DNA of 64,000 nt from Manduca sexta (taxonomy: Eukaryota; Arthropoda; Insecta; Lepidoptera; Sphingidae): positions 7,991,245-8,055,244 of the forward strand of contig NC_051119.1 of the NCBI RefSeq assembly GCF_014839805.1, read 5' to 3'. The stretch's first letter is position 1. Every line of letters starts with the position of its first letter. Both the position numbers and the translations under genes were made by a program. The notes under the pieces are model-generated. The model had not been told where the DNA came from. It saw only the letters and a list, made by a program, of their open reading frames with translations, and ran no database searches. Below are positions 23,690 through 36,154 of this stretch, one piece after another.

Positions 23690-24654
23690 GGGTTTTGGTA
23701 CTAAACTATCTAACAAACTACCCTAGTTGGGAATGGAACGTGCGCTTTCTATTAGAAATACGAAGATCCTACGGGGTTGAACATTTTTGGTGCCGTAAAT
23801 ATCGAGATTGAAGATGGGCCTTGGGATTGAGAGCCCTGTTTGGCTCTACAAGCAAAGATAACTTAAGCCGATAATGTTCAAACGTTTAATAAGATAAATC
23901 AGTCTAAGATATCTGATTGAGTAAGTTAATTTCAGGCTACTCAATTGTCATAATAAATTACTGATAAGTCATAATTATATAAATTATTTAATGACCACGA
24001 ATCTTCCATATATTTACTTATTTTTCTTAACGTATATGCGGCAATAACTGCCGCACTACAAAAATAGATGCTGACAATACAATATAATTTACTGGGTGAT
24101 ATTAACTGACATTAAGGTATTTACAACTTAAGCATGCTTTAAGTGAAACCTCAGTCCCTTAGGCTTTTGATTCGCACAAAGTTATAGCGCGATTTAAAAC
24201 AGCGGTGGCGCCATCTAGCCAAGCGTTGAAGTATTAACTTTGATATTTTGTAAATACGAAGTTTATGCCATGCAGCCATTTTCACTTATCACACGACTAC
24301 GGCGAACGTTATTAAGGTTACCTTAATACCTTAATAACGTAATTAATATTTTAACATCCTATATTAAATTTATGCTACCTAAATCTATAATATGTACATA
24401 CATTTATAAAAAGGACGTTCCGCTCTGTGACTGTAATCGCTCATAGTGAACCTATTTACACAAACGAGGTAGGCGTATATCGATACGTATTTATTATGCA
24501 AGTTATAAACATATAGCTTTATTGATGTGAATATCTATTGGGAATTTTAAGACCAGCTGTTGGCGTGACTACAGAGTTAATAACTTTGTGGTCCACATTT
24601 TAAAAAAGATTGCAGAGGTACGTTTATAACTATGTCATATTTTTTTAATATGCA
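23690..24654. other. Intergenic, no gene seen
   Basis: Unique-looking AT-rich sequence, closely matched by about 56330-57235 in reverse. It includes tandem forms of ATTAAGGTTACCTTAATACC near 24310-24340. No domain or complete element was recognised. Confidence 0.5.
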
Positions 24655-24660
24655 ATATTT

Positions 24661-26820
24661 ATTTATTTATTTATTTATTTGCACTTTATATACATAATAA
24701 GTATATCGGCGGACTTAATGCCAAAGGCATTCTCTCCCAGTCAACCTAAGGGTGGTGCAGAGATAAATAAGGTAGGTGCATAAGGATATTTAATAATACA
24801 TAAACATACATAAAAGTAACTATAATGTAAAACTATATTAAATACAAACATAATATAAGTAATATTATAAATACATAAAATACAGATTATAAATACATAA
24901 ATATATAATATGTACTCGTATATACTAATAATATAAAGTTTAGAATTAAAGTGACAACTCTTCTGCTTCTTTTAACAAAAGCTGCCGTACTCTCCTTTTG
25001 AAGGCAAGCCGAGAAGTAGCCGCTCTAATTTCGAGGGGGAGTGAATTCCATAGAAGAATAGATTGGATAGCGAAAGAAGAGTGAGTGAAGTTAGAGCTAT
25101 GAGATGGACATTTAAGGAGAAGATTGCTAGAAGAGCGGAGATTCCTATCGTGGCTATTACAGAGGTATTGGAAGTTAGAGGATAAGTAAGTAGGAGGAGT
25201 AGGGGAGGTAAGTAAAGAGAATAGAGTGGTTAGTGCCCGCAAAGAACGGCGCTGGCGTATAGGTAGCCATTTTAGATCAAGACGGTAGGAAGAAATGTGA
25301 TCAAATTTACGGAGATTATACACGAATCGAATGCAGTTATTTAGAAGTCGGTCCAGTTTGTTGAGTTGGTCTGCATTCAGATCAAAATAGCATACATCAC
25401 CATAGTCGATTACAGGAGAATTAAGGCTTGCACGAGCGTAGTCCTGGTTTTGAGCGGGAGGAAGTTCTTCAGGCGGTATAGAGTCCGAAGAGTACCGGTG
25501 ACTCTTTGGCAGACAGATGTTACCTGGGGTCTCCAGCTCAGAGTGGAGTCGATGTGCAAACCGAGATCTACAACACTGGAGCTCCAAGGAATGATGTTGC
25601 CGTTGAATATAACAGGCGGAATGGTCGTACTATCCAACCGGCAAATCATCCTTGGACTACCCACAATAATTGCTTGGCATTTTGCAGGGTTTACAGATAA
25701 GCCGAAATTGTCAGACCAGATCTTAATTTTGGCTAGGTCCCTATTCACCCTGTCCACAGCCGCGGCTACACAATCTACTCCATCCCTAGAGTATATTTGC
25801 AAGTCATCGGCATACAGGTGGTACGCACATTGAGTTAAGAGGTTAATAAAGATAGAAAACAATAATGGGGATAGAATGCCGCCTTGAGGGACTCCAGACT
25901 CGATATGGCACCAGCCGGACGAGTCATCGCCAAGTCGCACCAACTGCTGGCGTCCCTGAAGATAAGAAGAAAACCAATCCAGAGCCGAAGGAGAGATCAA
26001 GAAGTGGCAGAGGATGGCTAGAAGGATGTCGTGACTGACGGTATTAAAGGCGTTCGAGAAATCAACCAAAGCCAACACAGTGACCTTGGCATCCTCCATG
26101 CCCGCCCTAATATCGTCAGTCACTTTAAGTAGTGCTGTGGTAGTGCTGTGACCAGACCTGAAACCGGATTGCAGTGGACACAACAGATCATTTTGGTGCA
26201 CAAATCTTGACAACTGTTTATGTGCACAGGCCTCAAGCACTTTGGAGAGGAAAGGAAGAATGGATATTGGACGGAAATGTTTCGCATGTGAAGGGTTAGA
26301 GGTTTTGGGAAGGGGAATTACAATGGCTTTACGCCATAGAGACGGGAATATGCCAGAGGTGAGGGAGCCATTAATGATGTGCGAAATGACTGGGAGTAGG
26401 TGATCTAGGATAGGGATTATCATACGACGACTGATGTTGTCGCAACCAATTGCATTGGACTTAATGGAAAGAATTACTCTTTGATCTCACCCAACGAAAC
26501 TGGAGAAAATTGAAAGGGGTCAATATTAGGCCTTGGGAGACCAGCTAAAAACCTATGGTACGACGCCTGGTTTGGTGATCTAACGGAGTAGCGGATGAGA
26601 AATGACGATTTAAATCATCCAGACCAATAGTCGCCCCAAAAGGATTCTAGGTTCTTATCTTTGCCAATACCTAGAGTCCCAAGGAATCTCCAAATACTGG
26701 CCGAAGAAGATAAAGATATATTGCTAAGAATATGTCGGCGTTTAGCGTTGCGCACCATCTGATTACACCGATTCCTTGAAGCTTTGAAAAGGCACCAATT
26801 TTCCTCTGAGCGGTCCTTCA
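24661..26820 (-). mobile_element. 5'-truncated Jockey/CR1-group LINE with (AAAT)n tail, present only in contig 2
   Basis: On the minus strand the element keeps the end of the EN-RT linker (26615-26821), a reverse transcriptase (25410-26423) with RPISILPFLSKVLE, SGFRSGHSTTTALL, GVPQGGILSPLLF and an intact YADD box, and a C-terminal part (24946-25440). Single-base frameshifts break it near 25415 and between 26423 and 26615. The sense strand ends in (AAAT)n at 24661-24680. The other copy has the uninterrupted site near 56288-56301, so this is a true insertion missing from that copy. It is 5'-truncated and cannot be active. Confidence 0.85.
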
Positions 26821-26849
26821 TTTATTAAACCTTTCTTTTGTCCATATTT

Positions 26850-26940
26850 TAACCGACTCCAAATTCGGAACCAGTAGGTATATACCAGTTATGTGAAATT
26901 ATTTCTTGGCTTTCAATGGTTTTTGAAGACGGTATAATTT
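26850..26940. repeat. Short TIR remnant (ACCGACT...AGACGGT)
   Basis: AACCGACTCCAAATTCGG and GGTTTTTGAAGACGGTAT face each other as imperfect inverted ends. It looks like a deletion remnant of the element type seen at 60100-60906. The same remnant, partly deleted, is at about 56200-56270. Confidence 0.35.
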
Positions 26941-27360
26941 TTTTTTTTTACATAGTACGATGTTCCATATTTAATTTCCCGCGTTGTCAGATTTCTTTAC
27001 AGAAATTTATTACTTGTATAATTCTATTGATTGTTAAGACGTATGTAACAATACATTCACTTATAAGTTTGACCTTACGAGGCATAAAATGCGGAAATAC
27101 CTTCTAGGCGTGACTGTTAACCGGATTTATTACAAACCGTATCGGGATATCGGACATAAAATATTATGATAATAACTGCTGAACACATTTCGAAGAAATT
27201 TACATATACTGTATCTTGTCCTGGATGAATATATTATAAATATTTTATCCTGGAAAATACAGACTTATTTTGGTAAAGGCTTTTCGCGGCAATCTTATCT
27301 TATTTCTTATGTTACCTACTAATATTTTCGAAAGTTTGTTAATAACGTTTAGATGTTTGT

Positions 27361-27594
27361 TAGAAGTAAATGCAGAAACAACTGGACGAATTTCAGTGAG
27401 ATTTGACAAACGTGTATACCATGTCTTGGATTAACACATAGGCTACTTTTATGTCGGTAATTGTCTCCAATGGGAGGTTTTAAACTGATTTAGATAGACG
27501 GCGCTGACGTCGTACATGTGAAGCTATGAATTGTGTTTTAGGGACTTTTTAACGGGAAAACTTTTACGTGGTCGAAGCAGTGAGCAACACCTAG
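27361..27594 (+). mobile_element. Helitron-like remnant
   Basis: It ends in CAACACCTAG followed by T after a degraded hairpin region (GTGGTCGAAGCAGTGAG), and has TTAACACATAGGCTACTTTTATG inside in degraded form. The partner copy is 55537-55780, minus strand. A related, older piece lies at 100-180. Confidence 0.45.
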
Positions 27595-27929
27595 TATTTC
27601 AATAATTCTATATACAACATTAGCAGTTGCTTGCCGTAATTGTTAAAACCTTAAAAAATAATTGCGGAAATCGACTTCTGCAAGTTTTTTAACATAAATC
27701 TTGGTGCAAACAAGCCTATCTGTGTCAGATATTACACTGGTATCGTATGGTTACATATACATTCGACTCATTACTCCTTAGGTATGTTAATTCCAATGCC
27801 GTGCGGATATTTCGTTTCCCTTCAGCCATTACTTTGCATAACGGATATGTACCTACATACATTCAATTAGTTTCTCAATCTGAATTAAGTTTCAATATTT
27901 TTTTTATATATTCTTTAATAAAACAATAG

Positions 27930-28157
27930 GAGTCAAAACAACAGTTTTTAGAATTTTTGTCTGTCTGTATGTTTGTACTATCTCATCTGTACTACACGCA
28001 TCACGCAAAAACGACTGCACGAAATTGAAAGTAATTTCACTGATGTATTGTTAGAACTCTAACTTCAAATATAGGATTAATTTTATCCTGTAAAAAAAGA
28101 AACGAAAACCGAAAGGAAAACCTTTTTCTCGCGGGGAAAACCAAGAGCAATAATTTT
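27930..28157 (+). mobile_element. Decayed Helitron-like repeat
   Basis: It carries the common block TTTTTGTCTGTCTGTATG, then GCATCACGCAAAAACGAC, and a degraded terminal hairpin TTCTCGCGGGGAAAACC. No CTAG end is left. The partner copy is about 54920-55150, minus strand. Confidence 0.4.
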
Positions 28158-29540
28158 ATGTAATATTGATAATTTACACAATTTTATTACCTATAATGTA
28201 GTTCTCGTTTCTTTACTTTTTGCCAATTAAATATTTGGTTGTTTCTCAAAGCATGAAGGTTTTTATTTTATTTTACTTACAATGTTTTTATCGTTAATTA
28301 AAGGCGTATAGAGTGACATAACAAGATTGAAGGTCGGTTTAGTATTTCCTGAGTTTAGGATTCAAACAAATAAACTCTTCAGAATAATATATAAGTGGGT
28401 ATATAAAACGAATGATAAGACTTTATTTTTATAATTAGTTTATAACAATTAATTAGGTAAATTAACAATTAACGCGTAATTTTTATATTTTTTTTATTAA
28501 AATCAAAACTTTATATCGCTTTAGTTAGAAGTTGGTTTGTGTTTGTTTATTTCTTGTTGTATAAAAAAATAACCTATTTAGTATTTACTGCAACAAACTT
28601 ATTATTTGCGGTTGGTGCAATAAATTTGTCTTGGGATCATACGGTGAAGTAAGATTGTTATTTTCGAAGATACATACTTAAATACCTTACCTACAAGGTT
28701 GGTGCGGAACCCTCGGTGCGTGATTACCACTCGCACTTGTCTGGTTGTGGACATAATATTTATTACTGTCACTCGTTTGCCTTAATAATTTTACCTACCA
28801 TTTATTGTTGGGCAATGGGCATATATTATCAGGCAATCTTAAGGATTATTGCTACGTAGGCCTTGAACAAAATATGTAGTAATGTTAAAAGGAAACTTAT
28901 ATAATTAATTCGAAAGTATAAAATTCGCATAAACGTAAATTTGTTATTGTAATTTAGTAAATTTGCAATATAATCTGTATTAATGTATAAATTGAAGAGT
29001 TTGTAGTTCGAACGCACTTCTCAGGAATTACTAAACAGATTTGAATGTTTTTTTCTAATAAAAAGGTACATTATTCCTGAGTGCTTTAGTCTACTTTATA
29101 TTCCGGGAAAATATTTATCCCAAATAACTTGTTTTAATACGGGCGGCGCTGCAAACAAAAGCCGGGTTATTAAATTATTAGTTGATAACAAAAACTACTG
29201 ACACAAATAAATTCTTCCATTAATCATTGCCCTTTATAAACTTACTTAAGTTAACCGAAACATGATAATAACCGAAAACATACTTTATGTAAAATCATTG
29301 TAAATAATACGGTAGTTGATTGATGTTAACAGCCGTGGGAGGTAAACTAGTGGCTGTGCGAGTCACAAGGTCCTCACTGGACGACCTACTCGCTTTACGA
29401 ATAATTTTGGCCTGTACAAGCCATCGCTCGCGGCCACGCAGCGGTTATGCGTATACCATTTTCAATTAATCTCGATAATATGGCGAGTATAACAGAGAGG
29501 TGAAACTATGTGTCGAGGATTTGCGGAAATATGAGATAAC

Positions 29541-29760
29541 TAACTTTTACTCGCGGTTCTACCCGCGTAAAAACTTTTTACCGGGAAATAATCTCGCTTT
29601 ATATGTCATGGATAAAATGGAGCTTATATCCTGAGATAGACCTCTAGCTATACATTGTTAAGAGCTGCATTCAATGTAATTACGTAGTTTTTATGTGATG
29701 TGTGTACAAATATACGGACACAAAAGTTCTAAAAAACTGATGTTTTGGCCTTTGTTGCAT
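29541..29760 (-). mobile_element. Decayed Helitron-like repeat
   Basis: Minus-strand reading gives a block ending in the degraded GC hairpin TACGCGGGTAGAACCGCGAG. The partner copy is 52220-52446, plus strand. A different decayed piece with ATATTCCGGGAAAATAT is at 29040-29170 (partner 52836-52990). Confidence 0.4.
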
Positions 29761-30149
29761 AAAGACCCCACATTTGTTTTTCTTCAATAATTTTTCCACA
29801 CCGAATGCACGTCCATGCACAGACGGACATTTGTCGCGGCCCTAGGCACAAGTTAAGTGTGTATACCTCATGGTTGCCAATTCACACGTTCGCGAATAAT
29901 GTGTGAATATTCTAATAGGCAGGTAGAAATAAACTAGACTATAGCAATCTGGAATAACCAAGCTTTTTGTTCGTATTAATATGCAACTCAGTTTCATTCA
30001 GTATGATATATCATACTGAATTTGATATCTCATATTGAAGTCAGCATCTTAAGATTGTGGCTTTTTAAGAAACAGATGTTAACATGTCAAATGATAACTT
30101 AAAACACAGCGCATGATTTTGACATCTGAGTTTTGTTTATGAAAAACAC

Positions 30150-30165
30150 TGAGTCAGCTGAGTCA
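30150..30165. promoter_or_regulatory. Doublet of AP-1-like sites TGAGTCA
   Basis: TGAGTCA occurs at 30150-30156 and 30159-30165, spaced by GC. The other copy keeps one TGACTCA with a changed second half near 47760. There is no gene nearby to assign it to, so function is speculative. Confidence 0.15.
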
Positions 30166-30418
30166 AGTACATAAATGCCAACTTAATATTTTGTTTACAT
30201 TAAATGTCTACTTGAGATTCTACTCAAGGGTGAGATTGCATAATTAATGCGGCCGTCAAAATCTGAAATGTAGTTCCAGATATTAATGCGTTTAAGAAAA
30301 CATATCTCTTAGCTATACTCATATGTACGGTAAATATATATTACCCACATACAGTCTTACTTATAAATATTTTGCGAAGCTATGCTTAGTTAATACACAA
30401 ATTTACTCGATCAGCTAT

Positions 30419-30918
30419 NNNNNNNNNNNNNNNNNNNNNNNNNNNNNNNNNNNNNNNNNNNNNNNNNNNNNNNNNNNNNNNNNNNNNNNNNNNNNNNNNN
30501 NNNNNNNNNNNNNNNNNNNNNNNNNNNNNNNNNNNNNNNNNNNNNNNNNNNNNNNNNNNNNNNNNNNNNNNNNNNNNNNNNNNNNNNNNNNNNNNNNNNN
30601 NNNNNNNNNNNNNNNNNNNNNNNNNNNNNNNNNNNNNNNNNNNNNNNNNNNNNNNNNNNNNNNNNNNNNNNNNNNNNNNNNNNNNNNNNNNNNNNNNNNN
30701 NNNNNNNNNNNNNNNNNNNNNNNNNNNNNNNNNNNNNNNNNNNNNNNNNNNNNNNNNNNNNNNNNNNNNNNNNNNNNNNNNNNNNNNNNNNNNNNNNNNN
30801 NNNNNNNNNNNNNNNNNNNNNNNNNNNNNNNNNNNNNNNNNNNNNNNNNNNNNNNNNNNNNNNNNNNNNNNNNNNNNNNNNNNNNNNNNNNNNNNNNNNN
30901 NNNNNNNNNNNNNNNNNN
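30419..30918. other. Assembly gap, exactly 500 N
   Basis: A second run of exactly 500 N joins contig 2 to contig 3. Contig 3 begins in the middle of block A' at the equivalent of position 354 in contig 1. Confidence 0.99.
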
Positions 30919-31189
30919 TACCTTAATGATTTGTTAGAATAGGCAGGAATCTAACCGTTAATGTTACATGAACGTTGTATAATGTAATTACGTCAAGGCG
31001 CGTAAAGTTAATAGATTGTGAAAATTCGAGGATGCATTAACTATTGCGGTATAAGAAACGTGTATGCATTGTAATGTTAAGGCTGAGTTATGCAAGAACA
31101 TATTTCTTTAGTTAATTGTTCGAAAATGTTTCATTAATTGTAATTCTGTTTATCACAAAATTACGTAATGTAAAGATTTTATCTAGGAC

Positions 31190-31275
31190 ACCATGGCCTA
31201 ATGGCGTAGACTGCTACGTCAGTAAGCCACAGTAACTGGCGAATGAACTAGTGGAGGTTCGAATCGACTTATAAA
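31190..31275 (+). repeat. tRNA-derived SINE head, second copy
   Basis: Partner of 630-716, with the cleaner box B GGTTCGAATCGAC and box A TGGCCTAATGG. Sequence between the boxes differs at several positions. Confidence 0.45.
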
Positions 31276-31941
31276 TATTCTGAAGAAATAAAGCAATATT
31301 TATTAGTAAAATCTTTGGTTCAGCGGTTCTACACTATTTACGTAATTCTGGGGTTAATAATACGCGGGTATTTGTCAAAAGTATTTATTTTAAATTAAAT
31401 AACTGCCGACACACATTGCAAATAATATAAAACTTCAATATACTTATATTATAAACAGGCAAAGTTTATTTGTTTGTAGAGGCTAATTATATCACGGAAA
31501 ATCTTTCCCACGCGAGCGGAGCCACGGACTATAGCTAGTGTCCCATAAAATAAAAATGTTCAAATACTCCATAACACAACTAAATCAACCTACAATGCCA
31601 CAGTTATTGGCATCTACTTTAACTATTCTATTCAACCTGATAGAGCGCAACAAGCAAACAGGCGCGCAAAAACATTTTAGGTAAACAAAAAGCAATTCAA
31701 AAGCGCTGCACCGTACGACGCGGCGCGGCGCGGCGCGGCGGTAAACGTGCGAAGGCCACTTTTGTCACACTGCTTGGCGATTCCGTCAATGACACGAATT
31801 CGTCACTGTGACTGTGCATATCACAACTACCGGCTTTTAACAGTCATTAGTCAATCTTCCTTATTTTTCGTTAAATAGGCAGTGGGTTCAAAACCCGATT
31901 CCTGCCGGCTTCCTTTTGTAATATATCTGTAATAATAAAGA

Positions 31942-32270
31942 AGCGGCGATAGCCTAGTTGGTTGTGGAACGAACTGCCGAGACGAATGTTCGCAGGATCA
32001 AATCCCAAGCGCACACACCTCTGACGTTTCTAAAAAAATATGTGTGTATTCTTTATGAATTATCGCTTGCTTTAACGGTGAAGAAAAAATATTCCTATTA
32101 ATACCTGAGAAATTCTCTATAGAAATTGACATTTAATTAATTTATGTCAATCCTACCATTCCGCACTAGGCCAGCGTGGTGGACTAAGGCCTAATTCCTC
32201 TCAGTAGTTGAGGAGACCCGAGCCCAACAATGGGACAGTATATAATAAAGAGCTGATATTATTATTATTC
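31942..32270 (+). repeat. Full-length SINE, second copy
   Basis: Partner of 1245-1571, with head GCGGCGATAGCCTAGTTGG, the AGGCCAGCGTGGTGGACTA body motif and the (ATT)n tail. The insertion is shared by both copies. Confidence 0.8.
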
Positions 32271-32273
32271 TTA

Positions 32274-32552
32274 TCTATATATATAAAAAAATGAATCCCT
32301 ATTTCCCTTGGTCACGCCATCACGCGTGAACGACTGGACCGAATTCACAATTTTTTGTTGTTGTTGTTTGTTATTGCCGGGAGAAGGTTCTTATGAAAGA
32401 AAAATTCAAAAAATTGCGTGGAAAATTAGAAAACTCAACGAAAATATTAATTTTATATAATTGTCAATTGTTTGAAATAACTGTCAGCGATTGACAGCAT
32501 GCGCGCTGCAAATTCATAGTTAAGACGGGACAACGTCTGTCGGGTCAACTAG
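32274..32552 (+). mobile_element. Short non-autonomous Helitron, second copy
   Basis: Partner of 1576-1855, with TC start, CTAG end before T and the same subterminal hairpin. It is shared by both copies. Confidence 0.65.
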
Positions 32553-33564
32553 TACTTAATATTTATATCATAGTAGGCTAAAATCTAATTTAGTAGTATT
32601 TAGTTATTAGTATTTATATTTTGTGTCGGCTAACTTTTGTAAAATTCCCCGCTTCGCCACTGCTAGTAGGTCTAGAGGTTGTTTTAGGCACGGCAAAGAG
32701 ATTTCGTAGCGTCTGATAGTGTTCCGACGGTTACTCCTCTCCATAATCATGCAAGACTGTTTGAAGCTGGAAACAGGCTAATCTTGGAACGCGACACACT
32801 TACACGAGCTAAGGCAAGTTTCACACCTCCTGTACAATAGTCGCTGTCTGCGGATACAAGCATACTACCAGTAGGTTATATGACTGAAATAACAACTTTA
32901 TTACACGCAATTTATGGTTCTACTTCGAAAAACGATCGTCGAAACGTCGCATCGGTCCGAAACGAACTTTACTATCTAATTAATTCGGATCCATCACCGT
33001 TCTGTAGCTTACCTTAGTGGTAGGATCAATTCCCCGTATTTTTATTTTTTGAAAGCATTGGAACTTTATCCTCGCAGATGGTTTTAAATAGGAATGGCGA
33101 AACCCTATAAGTTCTTACAAATTCATGTCTCAAATATTGTGATTAACGGATCGGATCCGTCGTCGTATCCGTCATCGGATCCGTAACACTTCGTAGTAAC
33201 AAAACGTGCGATCCGTCATCCGAAACTACGTATTTCGTGTTTCAAGTAGACCCTCTGAAGTTATTCATACAAATAACATTTCATTTTAAAGTTTTTAATT
33301 ATTTTCACTACCCTTATCTACACACTGTTTCACTGTATCGACATTAACTTTGCAGCTTGTTTAAATAGCAACTAATCTCTACCATCAAACAACTAGGTCA
33401 GTTACAGGTCAAAGTCAGTGTTCCATTCACATTCGTGTCACCTCTAACTATTGTAAATTTATGCAATATTATATTTACTTAGTGTACGCTAAAGAATGTA
33501 AGGTTTTATACTGTAGGTGTACTTGGTAGTTATGTATTTGTTAACGTTCTCATACAAGCACATC

Positions 33565-33785
33565 AAAATGACTTCTCTGCACCTGATGGTTAGTAGAGTG
33601 GGGTCAATAGAATGTCGACTGTCAAGAGATTACCCCTCGACAGTCGACACAATTATGCCGGCCAGTTGGTAGATATACAGGCTGATCCTGGAACGCGACA
33701 AGCTTACGTGGGCCACTAAGGTAGGTTTTCACACCTTGTGTACGATGGTCGCTATCCAGGCGGATGTAAATATATCCAACCACCA
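33565..33785 (+). repeat. Dispersed repeat, second copy
   Basis: Partner of 2870-3107, carrying AATGACTTCTCTGCACCTG and GACAAGCTTACGTGGGCCAC. It has a few short deletions relative to the first copy. Confidence 0.55.
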
Positions 33786-34725
33786 GTTTAACTGGCTTTC
33801 AACAAAATTGCTGTTTTTGTACTGTTACATGCTCATGCACCGTTGAGTACTTCGAAATTCCATAGAAACTAACGAGGGCTGCCAGTGTTTCGAAGAATAA
33901 GTGACATAAAACGGCACAAACGCCTTCCTAGTTTAATCTCTTTTTCCTTCCTCAATAATTCTATATAATAGTAGATGTTTATTTGTTACGACTGTATATA
34001 GCTCGTATATTTAATCTCTTATAGGATTCAGAAATCTAACCCGAAGTTCTCACGATACAACGCTAGCTGAGCTAAACCGAACAATCTTCGTAAAACAATA
34101 TCTTGAAATTAACAAATTTTATCACGTATTAGTCTAATCGAATAATATTTAATACAAGCTTCTGCCCGCGGCTCCGCCTGATTAATAAGTTTTTACAAGA
34201 TAAAAGTCTTGCTTTATATTTTCTCGGAATAAAAAGTAGCCTATAGCACTCAGTAATATTCGAGCTTCCTATTAATGAAATTTCTAAATCGGTTCAGTAG
34301 TGACAGAGTAAGCGCTTACAAACAAACACACAAACTTTTCCTCTTTATAATATTAGTATAAATTGCGCCTTGTAACAGAATCATATGAAAACATATAGTA
34401 TTACTCATACAAATTGCTGTAATGTAATAAAATAAATCTTTACAAACCTCCATTGTATGCAGCACAATGTGTGGGAAACAAACCGCCTTTAATACGGAAA
34501 CGTTGACTCAGTACTTAAAAGTATTTGGGTTTGGTCATATTACTAAATAAGAAACCTAGAAGCTAAGAAAATAAAAAAAAACATTTAACCTTTATTAAAA
34601 TTCAATAAATTCTTTTTAGATTAGTTCGCAGTTCCGCCCGCGTTTAAATCTTTTTCTTGATGAAAATGTAGCCTAGATTGTATGATTGTATGATTGTATT
34701 GATGTGTAGGGAATAAAGGTGTATG

Positions 34726-34936
34726 TACAGTCAGCCCCAAAAGCTGTATAAATTAAAAATTTCAAATCGATTTTAATCTTTCGTGTTCTTGTCAACAATC
34801 GTTTTTATTTTTTGTTCTTTTGCTTGAATAAGGGCTTACTTTATTTTAGATAAAGTAAAACGAGTATTTCGATTGTATTCAATGTATAGAAAGCCCTTTA
34901 AAGTGTTGTATTTGTTTAGCAACATGGTTGACTGTA
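34726..34936. mobile_element. TACAGTCA-ended MITE, second copy
   Basis: Partner of 4022-4234, with TACAGTCAGCCCCAAAAGC at the left and GGTTGACTGTA at the right. The right inverted repeat has lost a few bases. The flank just left (34680-34700) carries a short TGATTGTA tandem not present in the first copy. Confidence 0.6.
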
Positions 34937-35179
34937 CCAATGAAAGTCTCGTTAAATGATGTTCAAGTGATCCGAATATAATCCCAAACAATAAAAAGAA
35001 AGACAAATAAAATAACAAGGAAACGTTAGCTTTTCCTCAGATAAAGCCTTAATTACGAAATCACACGGACAATTTAATATAATATATCTTATACATAGGT
35101 ATCAGCGGTTTATTGTCTAAATCTTTACATAATATAGTAAAATTGTAACAGGTCGATGTCTGTAAATTACACATATTGT

Positions 35180-35427
35180 AAAAAAATAAAATTGAAGTCT
35201 TTATTACAGAAACAGAAGCCAAAACAACAGTTTTTAGATTTTTTGGCTGTCCGTATGTTTGTACACACATCATGCAAAAAGTACTTCATGAAATTAAATG
35301 CAATTTTCAACCACGTATTTCTAGAGGTCTTTAACATATAAATTCCATTATATCCCAGAAAAATATAAAGCAGGGACTTTTATCGCGAAAAAATTCTCAC
35401 GCAGGCAGATCCGCGAGCATAAGCTAG
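35180..35427 (+). mobile_element. Helitron-like repeat, second copy
   Basis: Partner of 4490-4730, ending in CATAAGCTAG before T. Small indels only. Confidence 0.55.
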
Positions 35428-35989
35428 TATCTAATCAAAACAATATTTAAAACGAGATCGTATACAGCATTCCAAGTGACGAAACGCGAACAGCAATGAC
35501 GCAAAGCCAATCTCGCGGCGATCACGCGCCAAGGATAACTGGTTTCTATGCCCTACGCTAGGGCTGCCGCGCGTCGAAGATTTACGTACCACTCTAGTAA
35601 TTCAGTCGTTTCTTTGTTTTATTTTGGTAGAAAAAGTGCATTATATTGATAAGGCTTAAGTAAAATGTTGACTAGAAGAGACGATGTATCTCGATGATCG
35701 GTACAATTATGTCGCCCTGTTAAGTCGCCGCTAGTTTCTCATTACTCGATATGTTATCAAATATGCCGACCAGTAGATGGGTAAGTTACTCAACTGTATA
35801 GACTTCACCAGTGCCAATTAACTAAAATAAGTCTCCACTTTTTCGTGACATAGGCATCTTTTATTCTAGTTTGGCAGCACTGCACTGAGGGCACTGCGAC
35901 TACAAGACTATAGTAGTACACTGTGGGCTAGTATAAGATTATAATAGTACAGGGTAATGAGGACTAGTAGTAGATACTTTCCACCAGGG

Positions 35990-36154
35990 GCCTCATTCTC
36001 TATGAAATTGTAAACTCGTAGCACGGCCTTGTTTTATCTTCGTGGAATAAGCATGGAATGGTATTCTATATGCGAGTTTCTATTATTGTAAACGCGCCAC
36101 TAATGTACTTGTTACGAACTGCCAAAGTAACTTATAGCATAGATAACCAGGGCC
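35990..36154. mobile_element. GGGCCTCATTCTCTATG-ended MITE, second copy
   Basis: Partner of 5293-5459 with the same inverted ends and point changes inside. The repeat tail containing ACATCTCTGCCTACTTC follows at about 36238. Confidence 0.5.

Noticed and set aside
28829..29017. 62-codon frame kept open in both copies (partner 52990-53178)
   Set aside because: Several differences change amino acids, the composition is AT-driven, and its start overlaps a decayed transposon piece. No sign of coding constraint.
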